Assembly (NCBI GenBank): GCA_022800815.1
Contig: JAAWRC010000022.1
Span: 1 to 52,738, forward strand
Direction of reading: 5' to 3'
Length of the DNA stretch: 52,738 nucleotides
Origin: Lachnospiraceae bacterium
GTDB lineage: Bacteria > Bacillota > Clostridia > Lachnospirales > Lachnospiraceae
Of the stretch, positions 16,120 through 26,300 are shown piece after piece (the first letter of the stretch is position 1; every line of letters starts with the position of its first letter). The translations under genes were made by a program, and so were the position numbers. The notes below the pieces were generated by a model that searched no databases, was not told where the DNA came from, and saw only the letters and a program-made list of their open reading frames with translations.

Positions 16120-16689
16120 ATGAAGAAGGTATGGGTGAGCGGTCTGATGGCGGCGGCGGTTCTTTTGTCTTTGGCGGCCTGCGGCGGGAAACAGGCGGAG
16201 ACTGTCGACGAGCTGCCGGAGCCGGACCGGATCGTCATCAATGCAGGGCCGGAGGACCGGGATTTTTCCAACTGGCAGGAGAACGCAAGGGAGACGGTCT
16301 ATGAAAAAGGCTCGGAGGAATATGAGGAGCTCTATGCGCTGACGGCGGCCCGATGGAAAAAGGCTTACCGGAAGGGAGAAGTGGAGGATGAGGCGGAGCT
16401 TGAGACTTACGCCCACTGCTGGTCGTCGGAACCGGAAGCGGCGACAAGCAGGAAGCCGGTGGGGCTTTTGATGTTCTTCGAGTATGACGAGTCCATCCTC
16501 TGGAACAAAAACGGTGTGGAACGGGCGGAGGCGCTCGTGTTCCTGCCCGGGCATCCGAAAGGAGGGGAAGCGGGTCATAAGGGGGAGTTTTCCGTGCAGT
16601 GTGACGGGGGGTTTTTGGATGCCGCCTGCGCCTATGGCTATCTTTATTCGGAGGAGCTGGCGGCGGCGGCGGAGCGGCTGGCGCCGTGA
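16120..16689 (+). CDS. Lipoprotein downstream of the sensor kinase
   Basis: The product has 189 residues. GGAGGAG stands directly before ATG 16120. The signal MKKVWVSGLMAAAVLLSLAAC has a lipobox LAAC, predicting attachment to the outer face of the membrane. The mature protein is acidic, with no family motif I recognise; a region around ELYALTAARWKKAYRKGE is helical and two cysteines occur in the C-terminal part. It starts 20 bases after the kinase stop and is probably co-transcribed, so a role in signal perception or as an output of the two-component system is plausible. That role is inference from context only. Confidence 0.75.
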   Translation: MKKVWVSGLMAAAVLLSLAACGGKQAETVDELPEPDRIVINAGPEDRDFSNWQENARETVYEKGSEEYEELYALTAARWKKAYRKGEVEDEAELETYAHCWSSEPEAATSRKPVGLLMFFEYDESILWNKNGVERAEALVFLPGHPKGGEAGHKGEFSVQCDGGFLDAACAYGYLYSEELAAAAERLAP

Positions 16690-16768
16690 GGAAAGACTGG
16701 CCGTTGACATGCGGCGTTTTTCGTAAATGCAAAAAGGCGGCCATTGATCTTCGCATCGGTAAAAACCC

Positions 16769-16797
16769 TTGACTTACCGGACAAATTACACCATAAT
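16769..16797 (+). promoter_or_regulatory. Promoter of the aconitase-family gene
   Basis: TTGACT (16769-16774), a 17-base spacer and CATAAT (16792-16797) precede the start at 16836 by 39 bases. Confidence 0.75.
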
Positions 16798-16835
16798 GGG
16801 ATAGGAAATGACAGCCCTTAAGGAGGAGACGAACG

Positions 16836-19130
16836 ATGGTGAAAGTTTGGGAAAACGGAGCCTACCTGCTCGACGGCACGGAGCTGGTGGCGGACGATAG
16901 AGAGTGTGCGGCGAAGCTTAAGGAGAGGCTCGGCGTCTGTCCGGACAGGAGAGAGGCGGCGAAGGAGACCATGGCCTACGGGATCCTAGCGGCCCACAAC
17001 ACGTCCGGAAACATGGATCAATTGAAGATCAAATTTGACAAGCTGACCTCCCACGACATTACCTTTGTGGGGATCATTCAGACGGCCAGGGCCAGCGGGC
17101 TGGAGAAGTTCCCCATCCCCTACGTGCTGACCAACTGCCACAACAGCCTGTGTGCGGTGGGCGGCACCATCAACGAGGATGATCACATGTTTGGCCTGAC
17201 CTGTGCGCAGAAATACGGCGGCGTCTACGTGCCGCCCCACCAGGCGGTCATCCACCAGTACGCCAGGGAGATGCTGGCGGGCTGCGGGAAGATGATCCTG
17301 GGCTCCGACAGCCACACCCGCTACGGGGCGCTCGGCACCATGGCGGTGGGCGAGGGCGGTCCGGAGCTGGTGAAGCAGCTCCTAAACAAGACCTATGACA
17401 TCAATATGCCCGGCGTGGTGGGCATTTACCTCACCGGGAAGCCGGAGAGGGGGGTCGGCCCCCAGGACGTGGCCCTGGCCATCATCGGCGCCGTGTTTGC
17501 GGGCGGCTATGTCAACAACAAGGTCATGGAGTTCGTGGGGCCCGGTGTGGCGAATCTCAGTGCGGATTTTCGGATCGGCGTGGACGTGATGACCACGGAG
17601 ACCACCTGCCTTTCCTCCATCTGGCCGACGGCAGACAGGGAGATCCGGGAGTTCTATGAGCTCCACGGGCGTCCGGAGGATTATAAGGAGCTGGCTCCCG
17701 GTGCCGTTGCTTACTATGACGGGATCGTGGAGGTTGACCTCGGTGCGGTGAAGCCCATGATCGCCATGCCTTTCCATCCCAGCAACACCTACACCATTGA
17801 GGAGGTCAATGCGAACCTGGGCGACGTGTTGGCGGACGTGGAAAAGCGGGCGAAGGTGAGCCTGGGGAATGCGGTGGAATTTTCCCTGGCGGACAAGGTT
17901 CGGGACGGAAAGCTCTGCGTGGAGCAGGGCATCATCGCCGGCTGTGCGGGCGGCGGCTTTGAAAATATTTGCGATGCGGCGGACATCCTGGATGGGGCCA
18001 GCATCGGCAACGGGGCCTTTACCTTGAGCGTGTACCCGGCCAGCATGCCGGTCTATATGGAACTGATCAAAAACGGGGCGGCGGCGAAGCTTCTGCAGAC
18101 GGGGGCGGTCCTCAAGACGGCCTTCTGCGGTCCCTGCTTCGGTGCGGGCGATACGCCGGCCAACAACGCTTTCAGCATCCGCCATTCCACCAGGAATTTC
18201 CCCAACCGGGAGGGCTCCAAGCTCCAGAGCGGGCAGATCGCCTCGGTGGCGCTCATGGACGCCCGTTCCATTGCGGCGACGGCTGCCAACAAGGGCTGCC
18301 TGACCCCGGCGACGGAGCTGGACGTGAACTATACGAAACCGAAGTATTATTTTGACAAAACCATCTACGAGAATCGGGTCTTTGACAGCAAGGGACAGGC
18401 CGACCCTTCCGTGGACATCCATTTCGGGCCCAACATCAAGGACTGGCCTGCCATGTCGGCCCTGCCGGAGAATCTGCTCCTCAAAGTGGTCTCCGAGATT
18501 CACGACCCGGTGACCACCACCGACGAGCTGATCCCCTCCGGCGAGACGTCCTCCTACCGATCCAACCCTCTGGGGCTGGCGGAGTTCACCCTGTCCAGAA
18601 AGGATCCGGCCTACGTGGGACGGGCCAAGGCGGTGCAGGAGGCGGAGAAGGCCAGGATAAGCGGCGGGGAGCCGGAAAACGTCCTGCCTGAGGTCCGTGA
18701 GGCCATGGATGCGGTGCGGACGAGATATGCGGACGCCGGCCGGGAGAATACCGGCATCGGCAGCACGATCTTCGCAGTGAAGCCGGGGGACGGCTCCGCC
18801 AGGGAGCAGGCGGCCTCCTGCCAGAAGGTCCTCGGCGGCTGGGCCAACATCGCAAACGGCTATGCCACCAAGCGTTACCGCTCCAACCTGATCAACTGGG
18901 GCATGCTTCCCTTCCTGGTGGATGCGGGAGAGCTTCCCTTTAAGAATGGTGACTGGATCTTCGTTCCGGGGATCCGGGAGGCGGTGGAACAGAAAAAGAC
19001 CGAGATCCCCGCATACGTGGCCGGGGACGGCATGGGGGAGTTCACGCTGAAAATGGGAGAGCTGACCGACGACGAACGGCAGATCATCCTGGATGGCTGC
19101 CTGATCAATTATTACAGGGCGTCGAAGTAG
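16836..19130 (+). CDS. Aconitase-superfamily hydratase (YbhJ-like)
   Basis: The product has 764 residues with AAGGAGG upstream. It has the aconitase layout: an N-terminal three-domain part with [12 protein letters not shown] (the superfamily's 'DSHT' motif), three cysteines placed as [4Fe-4S] ligands (AGCAGGG about residue 371 and FCGPCFGAG about 430-433), and a C-terminal swivel domain ([18 protein letters not shown]). The cluster motif [11 protein letters not shown] differs from the SCTN form of classical aconitases and leuCD, so the enzyme belongs to the less studied hydratase branch, like E. coli YbhJ. It would catalyse a hydration/dehydration of a carboxylate, but citrate is not assured. 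No citrate synthase or isocitrate dehydrogenase gene is adjacent. It stands alone between its own promoter and terminator. Confidence 0.85.
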   Translation: MVKVWENGAYLLDGTELVADDRECAAKLKERLGVCPDRREAAKETMAYGILAAHNTSGNMDQLKIKFDKLTSHDITFVGIIQTARASGLEKFPIPYVLTNCHNSLCAVGGTINEDDHMFGLTCAQKYGGVYVPPHQAVIHQYAREMLAGCGKMILGSDSHTRYGALGTMAVGEGGPELVKQLLNKTYDINMPGVVGIYLTGKPERGVGPQDVALAIIGAVFAGGYVNNKVMEFVGPGVANLSADFRIGVDVMTTETTCLSSIWPTADREIREFYELHGRPEDYKELAPGAVAYYDGIVEVDLGAVKPMIAMPFHPSNTYTIEEVNANLGDVLADVEKRAKVSLGNAVEFSLADKVRDGKLCVEQGIIAGCAGGGFENICDAADILDGASIGNGAFTLSVYPASMPVYMELIKNGAAAKLLQTGAVLKTAFCGPCFGAGDTPANNAFSIRHSTRNFPNREGSKLQSGQIASVALMDARSIAATAANKGCLTPATELDVNYTKPKYYFDKTIYENRVFDSKGQADPSVDIHFGPNIKDWPAMSALPENLLLKVVSEIHDPVTTTDELIPSGETSSYRSNPLGLAEFTLSRKDPAYVGRAKAVQEAEKARISGGEPENVLPEVREAMDAVRTRYADAGRENTGIGSTIFAVKPGDGSAREQAASCQKVLGGWANIANGYATKRYRSNLINWGMLPFLVDAGELPFKNGDWIFVPGIREAVEQKKTEIPAYVAGDGMGEFTLKMGELTDDERQIILDGCLINYYRASK

Positions 19131-19140
19131 AGTTTGTTCT

Positions 19141-19182
19141 GAAATCGAAAACCACCGGTTTTGGCCGGTGGTTTTTGATTTC
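19141..19182. terminator. Bidirectional terminator between convergent genes
   Basis: An 18-bp stem (19141-19158 with 19165-19182; core AACCACCGG and CCGGTGGTT) with a short loop ends the hydratase gene, and on the other strand the small gene whose stop is at 19181. Confidence 0.85.
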
Positions 19183-19459
19183 AGGGATCAGGGGTCGTCT
19201 GGTCGGCACTTTGGGCCTCTGCTTCCTTCCAGGCTTTTTCCCAGGCTCCCAGGGCTTCGATTTCGGCTTTCAAAATCTTGTGATCCTCGGCCATGATGGC
19301 TTCCGCCTCTTCCGGCGTGTGAATTTTAAAGAAAGAGGGAAGATACATGGGTTCGTCTTCATAGACAAAGAGGGTCCAGGGTTCGTCGATTCCGGATATG
19401 CATTTCCAGTAAAAAGTTTTCAGCAGCTTCCACATTTTTTGTTTTAGAGTTTTTTTCAT
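19181..19459 (-). CDS. Small hypothetical protein, 92 residues
   Basis: GGGAGG lies six bases before ATG 19459 and a good promoter is found upstream on the same strand, so this is probably a real gene. The product begins with a basic stretch (MKKTLKQKMWKLLKTFYWK) and continues with an aromatic segment (EPWTLFVYEDEPMYLPSFF) and two charged helices. There is no signal peptide, membrane helix or cysteine motif. I do not recognise the family. It is monocistronic and converges on the hydratase gene. Confidence 0.6.
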   Translation of the reverse strand: MKKTLKQKMWKLLKTFYWKCISGIDEPWTLFVYEDEPMYLPSFFKIHTPEEAEAIMAEDHKILKAEIEALGAWEKAWKEAEAQSADQTTPDP

Positions 19460-19521
19460 TTGGAACCTCCCGGCACAAAGCCTGATCCTCTGGAAAATAA
19501 AAGAATGTTCGTGCTGGTTTA

Positions 19522-19550
19522 AATATACTACAATAATAGAGAGAGGTCAA
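19522..19550 (-). promoter_or_regulatory. Promoter of the 92-residue gene
   Basis: On the minus strand TTGACC (19545-19550), a 17-base spacer and TATATT (19522-19527) lie 63 bases before the start at 19459. Confidence 0.7.
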
Positions 19551-19673
19551 TGCAATATTAGAAATATTAATGGTAATAACAGGAAGAAATGGAAATATAT
19601 TACTATTATCTGCTCTTTTTTTTAATAAGCGTCTTCAGGTATGCGATCGCCACAAACAACATACAGATTTCGG

Positions 19674-19702
19674 TTGCCCCCAAAGAGGTTACGGGATATA
19701 AT
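19674..19702 (+). promoter_or_regulatory. Promoter of the trkA-trkH operon
   Basis: TTGCCC (19674-19679), a 17-base spacer and a perfect TATAAT (19697-19702) lie 63 bases before the trkA start. The AT-rich region at 19,551-19,625 upstream contains an eight-T run but nothing else I can name. Confidence 0.7.
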
Positions 19703-19764
19703 GGTTATTGGAGACGAGCCATACGAACGAAACCACCTGTGGGTGGAAGCATCAGGGGGAAGCT

Positions 19765-21123
19765 ATGAAGATTATAATTGTCGGAATCGGCAAGGTCGGT
19801 TATACGCTGGCGAAGCATTTGTCGGCCGAAGACAATGACGTGGCGGTGATTGACAAAGCCCAGGAGGCCGTTGACTGGGCCGGTGACAGTCTGGATGTGA
19901 TGTGCCTTAAGGGAAGCGGCCTTTCTACCAGCACGCTTTTGGATGCGAATGTCCGGGAGACGGATCTGATCATTGCGACCACGCCCAGCGACGAGGTCAA
20001 TATGCTTTGCTGCCTGACGGCCAAGCGGCTGGGGGCGAAGAACACGGTGGCCAGGATCCGGGATCCGGAGTATGCCAGGGAGGTGTCGGTCTTAAAGCAG
20101 GAGCTTGGCATCAATATGATTATCAACCCGGAGCTGGAGGCGGCCAACGAGATCGGGCGGGTGCTCCGGTTCCCGACCGCCATCAACGTGGAGACCTTTG
20201 CAAACAGGAGGGTGGAGCTGATTGCGTTCCGGGTGAAGGCCGAGGACAAGATCGTGGGACGCCGCCTGGCGGACGTGATGGGAGCCATTAAGCTGCCGAT
20301 CCTTTTCTGCACAACGGTCCGCGGGGATGAGGTCATTATTCCCGACGGAACCTTTGCGCCGCAGGAGGGAGATCTGATGTATATTGCCGGGAAGCCCTCG
20401 GCCATCACGGACTTCTTTAAATATGAAGGAAAATATCAGAAGCAGGTGAAGACTGCCGTTTTAATCGGCGGCGGCCGTATTGCCTATTACCTGGGGCTCA
20501 GCATGAGCCAGATGGGTATCAAGATCAAGATTATTGAGCAGAATAAGAGACGGTGCCAGGAGCTCGACGAGCTGCTTCCGAACTGCGTCATTATCCACGG
20601 GGACGGCACCGACGAGGAGATCCTTGCGGACGAGCATGTGGATGCGGCGGGAGCCGTGGTGACTCTCACGGGAAAGGATGAGGAAAACCTGTTGACAGCC
20701 CTCTTTGCCAGTCATATGAAGGTGCCCAAGGTGATCGCTAAAATCAACCGTGGAAACTATGAGGGGATCATCAAGACTCTGGGGGTCGACTCGGTGGTAA
20801 GTCCGAAAAACGTGACCTCGGCCCAGATCATCCGCTATGTGCGGGCCCTCAGAAACACCATTGGCTGCAATGTGGAAACCCTTCACCGGATCGCCGACGG
20901 CAAGGCCGAGGCGCTGGAATTCATTGCCAGGGAGGGAAGCAGGCATCTGGGCGAGCCCTTCAAGAATATCCGGTTTAAAAAGCATTTCCTGGTGGTGTCC
21001 ATTGTGCGCAATGGAAACATTATCATTCCCACCGGAAATGACTGCATCAAGGTCCATGACAATGTCATCGTTGTTACCAGGTCGTCCAATGTCAACGACT
21101 TAAACGACATTTTCGAGGATTAA
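19765..21123 (+). CDS. trkA: Trk potassium uptake regulatory subunit TrkA
   Basis: The product has 452 residues. I chose ATG 19765 (AGGGGGA upstream), where the protein begins directly with the first Rossmann strand, MKIIIVGIGKVG. It contains two RCK units in tandem: TrkA-N (about 1-130) and TrkA-C (about 145-225), then a second nucleotide fold starting VLIGGGRIAYYLG (about 230-350) and a second TrkA-C to the end. TrkA binds NAD(H)/ATP in the cytoplasm and gates the membrane subunit. trkH follows 18 bases downstream, so both subunits come from one operon. Confidence 0.95.
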   Translation: MKIIIVGIGKVGYTLAKHLSAEDNDVAVIDKAQEAVDWAGDSLDVMCLKGSGLSTSTLLDANVRETDLIIATTPSDEVNMLCCLTAKRLGAKNTVARIRDPEYAREVSVLKQELGINMIINPELEAANEIGRVLRFPTAINVETFANRRVELIAFRVKAEDKIVGRRLADVMGAIKLPILFCTTVRGDEVIIPDGTFAPQEGDLMYIAGKPSAITDFFKYEGKYQKQVKTAVLIGGGRIAYYLGLSMSQMGIKIKIIEQNKRRCQELDELLPNCVIIHGDGTDEEILADEHVDAAGAVVTLTGKDEENLLTALFASHMKVPKVIAKINRGNYEGIIKTLGVDSVVSPKNVTSAQIIRYVRALRNTIGCNVETLHRIADGKAEALEFIAREGSRHLGEPFKNIRFKKHFLVVSIVRNGNIIIPTGNDCIKVHDNVIVVTRSSNVNDLNDIFED

Positions 21124-21141
21124 GGCAGGAGGCGTGAAGAG

Positions 21142-22596
21142 GTGAATATTGCACTTGTAGCATACGTGGTGGGATACGTGCTGTGCATGGAAGCGGTGCT
21201 GATGTTCGTGCCCATGGCGGTGTCGGTCTTAACCGGTGTGGGGGACTGGATTTATTTTGCTTATACGGTGGTTCCCCTGGGGCTGGCCGGCTTCTTTCTG
21301 CGGTTTAAGAAGCCGAAGGTGAAGCGGATGACCACCAGGGAGGGATTGGCGGCGGTGGCCTTTTCCTGGATCTTCCTGGCGGCCTTCGGTGCGCTGCCCT
21401 TTTATTTCAGCGGCTATTTTAATAGCTATGTGGACTGCTTTTTTGAGACCGTGTCCGGCTTTACCACCACGGGAGCGACGATTTTAACAGATATCGAGGG
21501 CCTTAAGAACGGTGGACTGATGTTCTGGCGGAGCTTTACCCACTGGATCGGGGGCATGGGAATTCTGGTCTTTGTGCTGGCCATTCTTCCCAATATGGAC
21601 GCCTCCAATGTCCAGCTCCTTCGGGCGGAAAGCCCGGGGCCGACACCGGGGAAGGTGGTGCCCAGACTCAAGGAGACGGCCAGAATCCTGTATCTGATTT
21701 ATTTTGGCCTGACGATATTACATATCCTCTGCCTGCTTGCCACGGGGATGCCGCTTTTTGACTCGGTGATCCATTCCATGGGAAGTGCGGGCACCGGCGG
21801 TTTTTCCAACATGAACGCCAGCGTGGGCGCCTACGGAAATCCGGCGGCGGAGTGGGTGATCGCCGTGTTTATGATGTTGTTTGGCGTGAATTTCAGCCTC
21901 TACTACCTGCTCTTAAAGAGACAGGTGAAGGATGTGTTCAAAAACGAGGAGCTCAGGCTGTATCTGGGGATCATAGCTGCGGCCGTGGTGTGCATGACCT
22001 TAAACATTGCCAGGGATTACTACGACGGTTCCTGGCCGGACGCCATTCGGAGCGCTTTTTTCCAGGTGTCGTCCATCATCACCACCACCGGCTACAGCTC
22101 GACGGATTTCAACCTGTGGCCCACCTTCAGCAAGATGGTGATCGTGGTCCTGATGATCGTGGGTGCCAGCGCCGGCTCCACCGGCGGCGGTATTAAAGTG
22201 AGCCGCCTTCTGGCGCTTATCAAAGCCCTCCGTGAGGAATTCAGGCGGCTGATTCATCCGAGGCGGATCCATGCGCCCAGGATGGACGGGCGGATCATCG
22301 AGCAGAGCGTGCTGAAGGGGATTCTGATCTTTTTTGCCACTTACATGATGATCGCCGGAGCGTCCATGGTCTTAATCTCCATTGACGGCTATGACATCGA
22401 ATCGACCATCACGGCGGTGCTCTCGGCCCTCGGGAACATTGGACCGGGGCTGGGGACCGTGGGACCCATGGGAAATTTTTCCGGTTTTTCCATGTTCAGC
22501 AAGCTGATACTCTCCTTCTGCATGCTGGCGGGGAGGCTGGAGCTCTTCCCCATGCTGATTTTATTCAACCCTTCCTCCTGGAAGAAAACCAAGTAA
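21142..22596 (+). CDS. trkH: Trk potassium transporter membrane subunit TrkH
   Basis: The product has 484 residues and starts at GTG 21142 after AGGAGG. It is an integral membrane protein with about ten helices arranged as four pore repeats. Filter-type segments are visible in each: VSGFTTTGATIL, GSAGTGGFSNM, SIITTTGYSSTDF and SALGNIGPGLGTVG, with the conserved filter glycines. It conducts K+ into the cell under control of the preceding TrkA. The cell would use it for osmotic and membrane-potential control. It is in an operon with trkA; pth follows after 63 bases. Confidence 0.95.
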   Translation: MNIALVAYVVGYVLCMEAVLMFVPMAVSVLTGVGDWIYFAYTVVPLGLAGFFLRFKKPKVKRMTTREGLAAVAFSWIFLAAFGALPFYFSGYFNSYVDCFFETVSGFTTTGATILTDIEGLKNGGLMFWRSFTHWIGGMGILVFVLAILPNMDASNVQLLRAESPGPTPGKVVPRLKETARILYLIYFGLTILHILCLLATGMPLFDSVIHSMGSAGTGGFSNMNASVGAYGNPAAEWVIAVFMMLFGVNFSLYYLLLKRQVKDVFKNEELRLYLGIIAAAVVCMTLNIARDYYDGSWPDAIRSAFFQVSSIITTTGYSSTDFNLWPTFSKMVIVVLMIVGASAGSTGGGIKVSRLLALIKALREEFRRLIHPRRIHAPRMDGRIIEQSVLKGILIFFATYMMIAGASMVLISIDGYDIESTITAVLSALGNIGPGLGTVGPMGNFSGFSMFSKLILSFCMLAGRLELFPMLILFNPSSWKKTK

Positions 22597-22659
22597 ACCC
22601 CCATATCGGCATTGCAGATACCACCATGAATGAAAGGGGTTTAAAGTAGAGGTATTGTT

Positions 22660-23232
22660 ATGTTTATAATCGCAGGCCTTGGGAATCCGGGGCTTAAATA
22701 TGCCGGAACCAGGCACAATGTGGGATTCGGGGCCATTGACCTGCTGGCGGAGAAATACGGGATCGGGGTGGATGCGAAAAAGCACAAGGCTCTGATCGGA
22801 AAAGGGGTCATCGATGGGCAGAAGGTGGTCCTCGTGAAGCCGCAGACCTACATGAACTTAAGCGGCGAGAGCATCCAGGCGGCGGCGGCCTACTATAAGC
22901 TTCCCCCGGAGGAGGTTCTGGTCATCTATGACGATATCAATCTGGACGTAGGAAGGCTCAGGATCCGGGAGAAGGGGAGCGCCGGCGGCCACAATGGGAT
23001 GAAGAGCATCATCTCCTGCCTGGGCTCAGACCAGTTCCCCAGAATCCGCATCGGAGTGGGGGATAAGCCCTCCCGGATGGACATGGCCGACTACGTGCTT
23101 AGCCGTTTTCCGGCAGAGGAGCTTGCAGACGTGCGGGAGGCCATCGACCGGGCGGCGCAGGCCGCCGCCCTCATCGTAAACGGACAGATGGCCGAGGCCA
23201 TGAATCAATTTAATCGGAAGAAAGAACAATGA
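22660..23232 (+). CDS. pth: Peptidyl-tRNA hydrolase
   Basis: The product has 190 residues, the standard bacterial length. It cleaves peptidyl-tRNAs released from stalled ribosomes. Conserved elements are present: GLGNPGLKYAGTRHNVGF with catalytic His19 and Asn9, YMNLSG, DDINLDVG, and GGHNGMKSI. The ribosome site (TAGAGG) is modest. It lies just upstream of mfd, a gene order common in Bacillota, with a short palindrome between the two. Confidence 0.96.
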   Translation: MFIIAGLGNPGLKYAGTRHNVGFGAIDLLAEKYGIGVDAKKHKALIGKGVIDGQKVVLVKPQTYMNLSGESIQAAAAYYKLPPEEVLVIYDDINLDVGRLRIREKGSAGGHNGMKSIISCLGSDQFPRIRIGVGDKPSRMDMADYVLSRFPAEELADVREAIDRAAQAAALIVNGQMAEAMNQFNRKKEQ

Positions 23233-23237
23233 AATAA

Positions 23238-23297
23238 CTTGGGTTTTTGCATCTTTTCTTCCGTATTACTTGCGACACCAATATGCAAAAGCTCAAG
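23238..23297. repeat. Short dispersed palindrome, type A copy 2
   Basis: CTTGGGTTTTTGCAT (23238-23252) and ATGCAAAAGCTCAAG (23283-23297) pair over 15 positions with two G-T wobbles. On the minus strand, CTTGAGCTTTTGCAT and GTCGCAAGTAATACGGAAG match the left end of the 4,068 element (CTTGAGTTTCCGTAT, GTCGCAAGAAATACGGAAG), so the two are related. It lies between pth and mfd. Confidence 0.7.
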
Positions 23298-23320
23298 CGT
23301 ACAGAATGTGGAGGTGACAG

Positions 23321-26300
23321 ATGGCAGGTTCGTTTCAAAACCCGCTGCCGGAGCTGAAAGAATACGAAGATGCAAAAGAGGACCTTTGCAAAGGCAGGGG
23401 TCCTGTTTCTGTCAGCGGCGGCACGGATTCCCAGAAGATACATCAAATGGCGGAGATGGGGCGGGAGTTTCCCTTTAAGCTGGTGGTGACTTACAGCGAC
23501 GCCAGGGCGAGAGATATTTATGACGATTACCGGACCTTTGATTCGGATGTGTTTCTGTACCCGGCCAAGGACCTGCTTTTTTCCGGGGCGGACATTCAGG
23601 GGAAGGTCCTTGGCGGAAAGCGGCTCTTGGTGCTAAAGCAGCTTTTGGAGGGAAAGCGGGGGACGGTGATCACCACGGTGGACGGCTGCATGGACCATTT
23701 GATGCCCTTAAAGGCCCTGGAGGACAGCATTCTCACCGTGGAGGAGGGAGAAGAATTCTCCATGGATGCGGCAAAAGAATTGCTTGCGGGAATGGGCTAC
23801 GAACGGTGCGGCCAGGTGGAACAGGGGGGCCAGTTCTGCGTCCGGGGGGGAATTCTGGACGTGTTCCCTCTGACAGAGGAAAATCCGGTCCGCATCGAGC
23901 TCTGGGGGGATGAGGTGGATTCCATCCGTTCCTTTGACGCAGAGAGCCAGCGGTCCATAGAACGTCTGTCCGCAGTGCGCCTGTACCCGGCCAGGGAGCT
24001 GGTGATTCCTAAAGAGAGCCTTAAGGCGGGCCTTTTGAAGATGGAAAAGGAATGGAAGGCCACGGTAAAGGCCCTTTTTGAAGCGGGGCGGACGGAAGAA
24101 GCGCACCGGTTGGATATGGCCGTGAAGGAGCTTTCGGAAGAGCTTTCGGAGGGCTGGTTTCCGGGGGCTCTTGAAAGCTGCATCCGGTATTTCTGTCCGG
24201 AGACCGTGTCCTTTGCAGACTATTTCGGAGAGGATGCTCCGGTGTTTCTGGATGAGCCGGCCAGGCTTATGGAAAAGGCGGAGGTTCTGGAGGCGGAGTT
24301 TCGGGACAGCATGCAGAATCGGTTGGAGAAAGGATATCTCCTGCCGGGTCAGACGGATATTCTCTACTCGGCGGGACAGACGGCGGCGGCCCTTTCCGGA
24401 AAGCGAAGCATCCTCTTTTCCGCCCTGGAGCAGAGAGCATTTCCGGTAAAGAAGCGCTACAGCATGACCGTGAAAAACGGGAGTTCCTACAAGAACGGGT
24501 TTGAGCTTCTGGTGGAGGATCTGAAAAAATGGAAGCGGGAGAAATGGCGGGTGGCTCTTCTTTGCGGTTCCCGCACCAGGGGGGCCAGGCTGGCGAAGGA
24601 CCTCCGGGAGCAGTATGAGCTTTTGGCCTATTACACGGAGGATGAAAACAAGGAGATCTTACCCGGCGAAATCTGCGTCCTGTACGGAAACCTGCACAGG
24701 GGCTTTGAGTATCCCATGATCAAGTTCGTGGTGATTCCGGAGAGCGACGTGTTCGGCGTGGAAAAGAAAAAACGCCGGAAAAGAAACGTCTATGAGGGGC
24801 GCAAAATCCAGAATTTTTCCGAGCTCTCCGTGGGAGATTACGTGGTCCATGAAAACCACGGCCTGGGTATTTACCGGGGTATTGAGAAGATCGAGGTGGA
24901 TCACATTACCAGAGATTATATCAAGCTGGAATACGGGGGGAACGGGAGCCTTTATCTGCCGGTGACTCAGCTTGACATGATCCAGAAATATGCGGGGGCC
25001 GGGGCGAGGCCCCCGAAGCTCAACCGTCTGGGCGGCCAGGAGTGGGGACGGACCAAGGCCAGGGCCAAGGGGGCGGTGAAGGACATAGCCAAGGATCTGG
25101 TGGAGCTCTATGCGGCCAGGCAGAGAAGCGAGGGCTTCCGCTATGGGCCGGACACGGTCTGGCAGAGGGAATTTGAAGAATTATTTCCCTATGAGGCCAC
25201 GGAGGATCAGGAGGCGGCCATCGAGGCGGTCAAGCGGGACATGGAGGGCGGAAAGATCATGGACCGGCTGATCTGCGGGGACGTGGGCTACGGGAAGACG
25301 GAGATCGCCATCCGGGCGGCCTTCAAGGCGGTTCAGGAGGGAAAGCAGGTGGTCTATCTGGTGCCCACCACGATCCTGGCCCAGCAGCATTACAACACCT
25401 TCATCCAGAGGATGATGAATTTCCCTGTGCGGGTGGATATGCTTTCCCGGTTCCGGACAGCCACCGAGCAGAAAAAGACCCTGGCGGATCTGAAGAAGGG
25501 ACTGGTGGACATTATCGTCGGGACCCACCGAGTACTCTCGGCAGACGTGGTCTTTAAGGATCTGGGTCTTCTGATCATCGACGAGGAGCAGCGATTTGGC
25601 GTATCCCACAAGGAAAAGATCAAGAAGCTCAAGGAGAACGTGGACGTGTTGACCCTGACGGCCACGCCCATTCCCAGAACCCTCCACATGAGCCTGGCCG
25701 GAATCCGGGACATGAGCGTCCTGGAGGAGCCGCCCACGGGGCGGGTGCCCATTCAGACCTATGTCATGGAATACAACGAGGAGATGGTTCGGGAGGCCAT
25801 CGAGAGGGAGAGGGCCAGAGGCGGACAAGTGTACTACGTCTACAACAAGGTTCGGGACATCGAGGACGTTGCGGCAAAGATCCAGAAGCTGGTGCCGGAG
25901 GCCGTGGTGGTCTATGCCCATGGCCAGATGCGGGAACAGCAGCTGGAGCGGATCATGCTGGATTTCATCAACGGGGAAATCGACGTGCTGGTCACCACCA
26001 CCATTATCGAGACGGGACTGGACATTTCCAATGTGAACACCATGGTCATTCACGATGCGGACCGGTTCGGCCTCTCCCAGCTCTACCAGCTCAGGGGCCG
26101 GGTGGGCCGCTCCGGGCGGACGGCCTATGCCTTCCTCATGTACAAGCGGAACAAGCTTTTGAAGGAGGTGGCCGAGAAGCGGCTGGCGGCCATCCGGGAA
26201 TTTACGGAGCTTGGCTCCGGCATCAAGATCGCCATGCGGGATCTGGAGATCCGGGGCGCCGGGAACCTCCTTGGGGCCGAACAGCACGGACACATGGAGG

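Noticed and set aside
17382-18503. A 373-codon minus-strand frame inside the aconitase-family gene
   Set aside because: The hydratase motifs are on the plus strand; no start signal or domain on the minus strand.
22593-22646. TAAACCCC ... GGGGTTTA inverted repeat between trkH and pth
   Set aside because: The arms are only eight bases with a loop of nearly 40 and no T-run, so I do not call it a terminator.
25181-26293. A 370-codon minus-strand frame inside mfd
   Set aside because: It overlaps the conserved helicase motifs of Mfd and has no features of its own.
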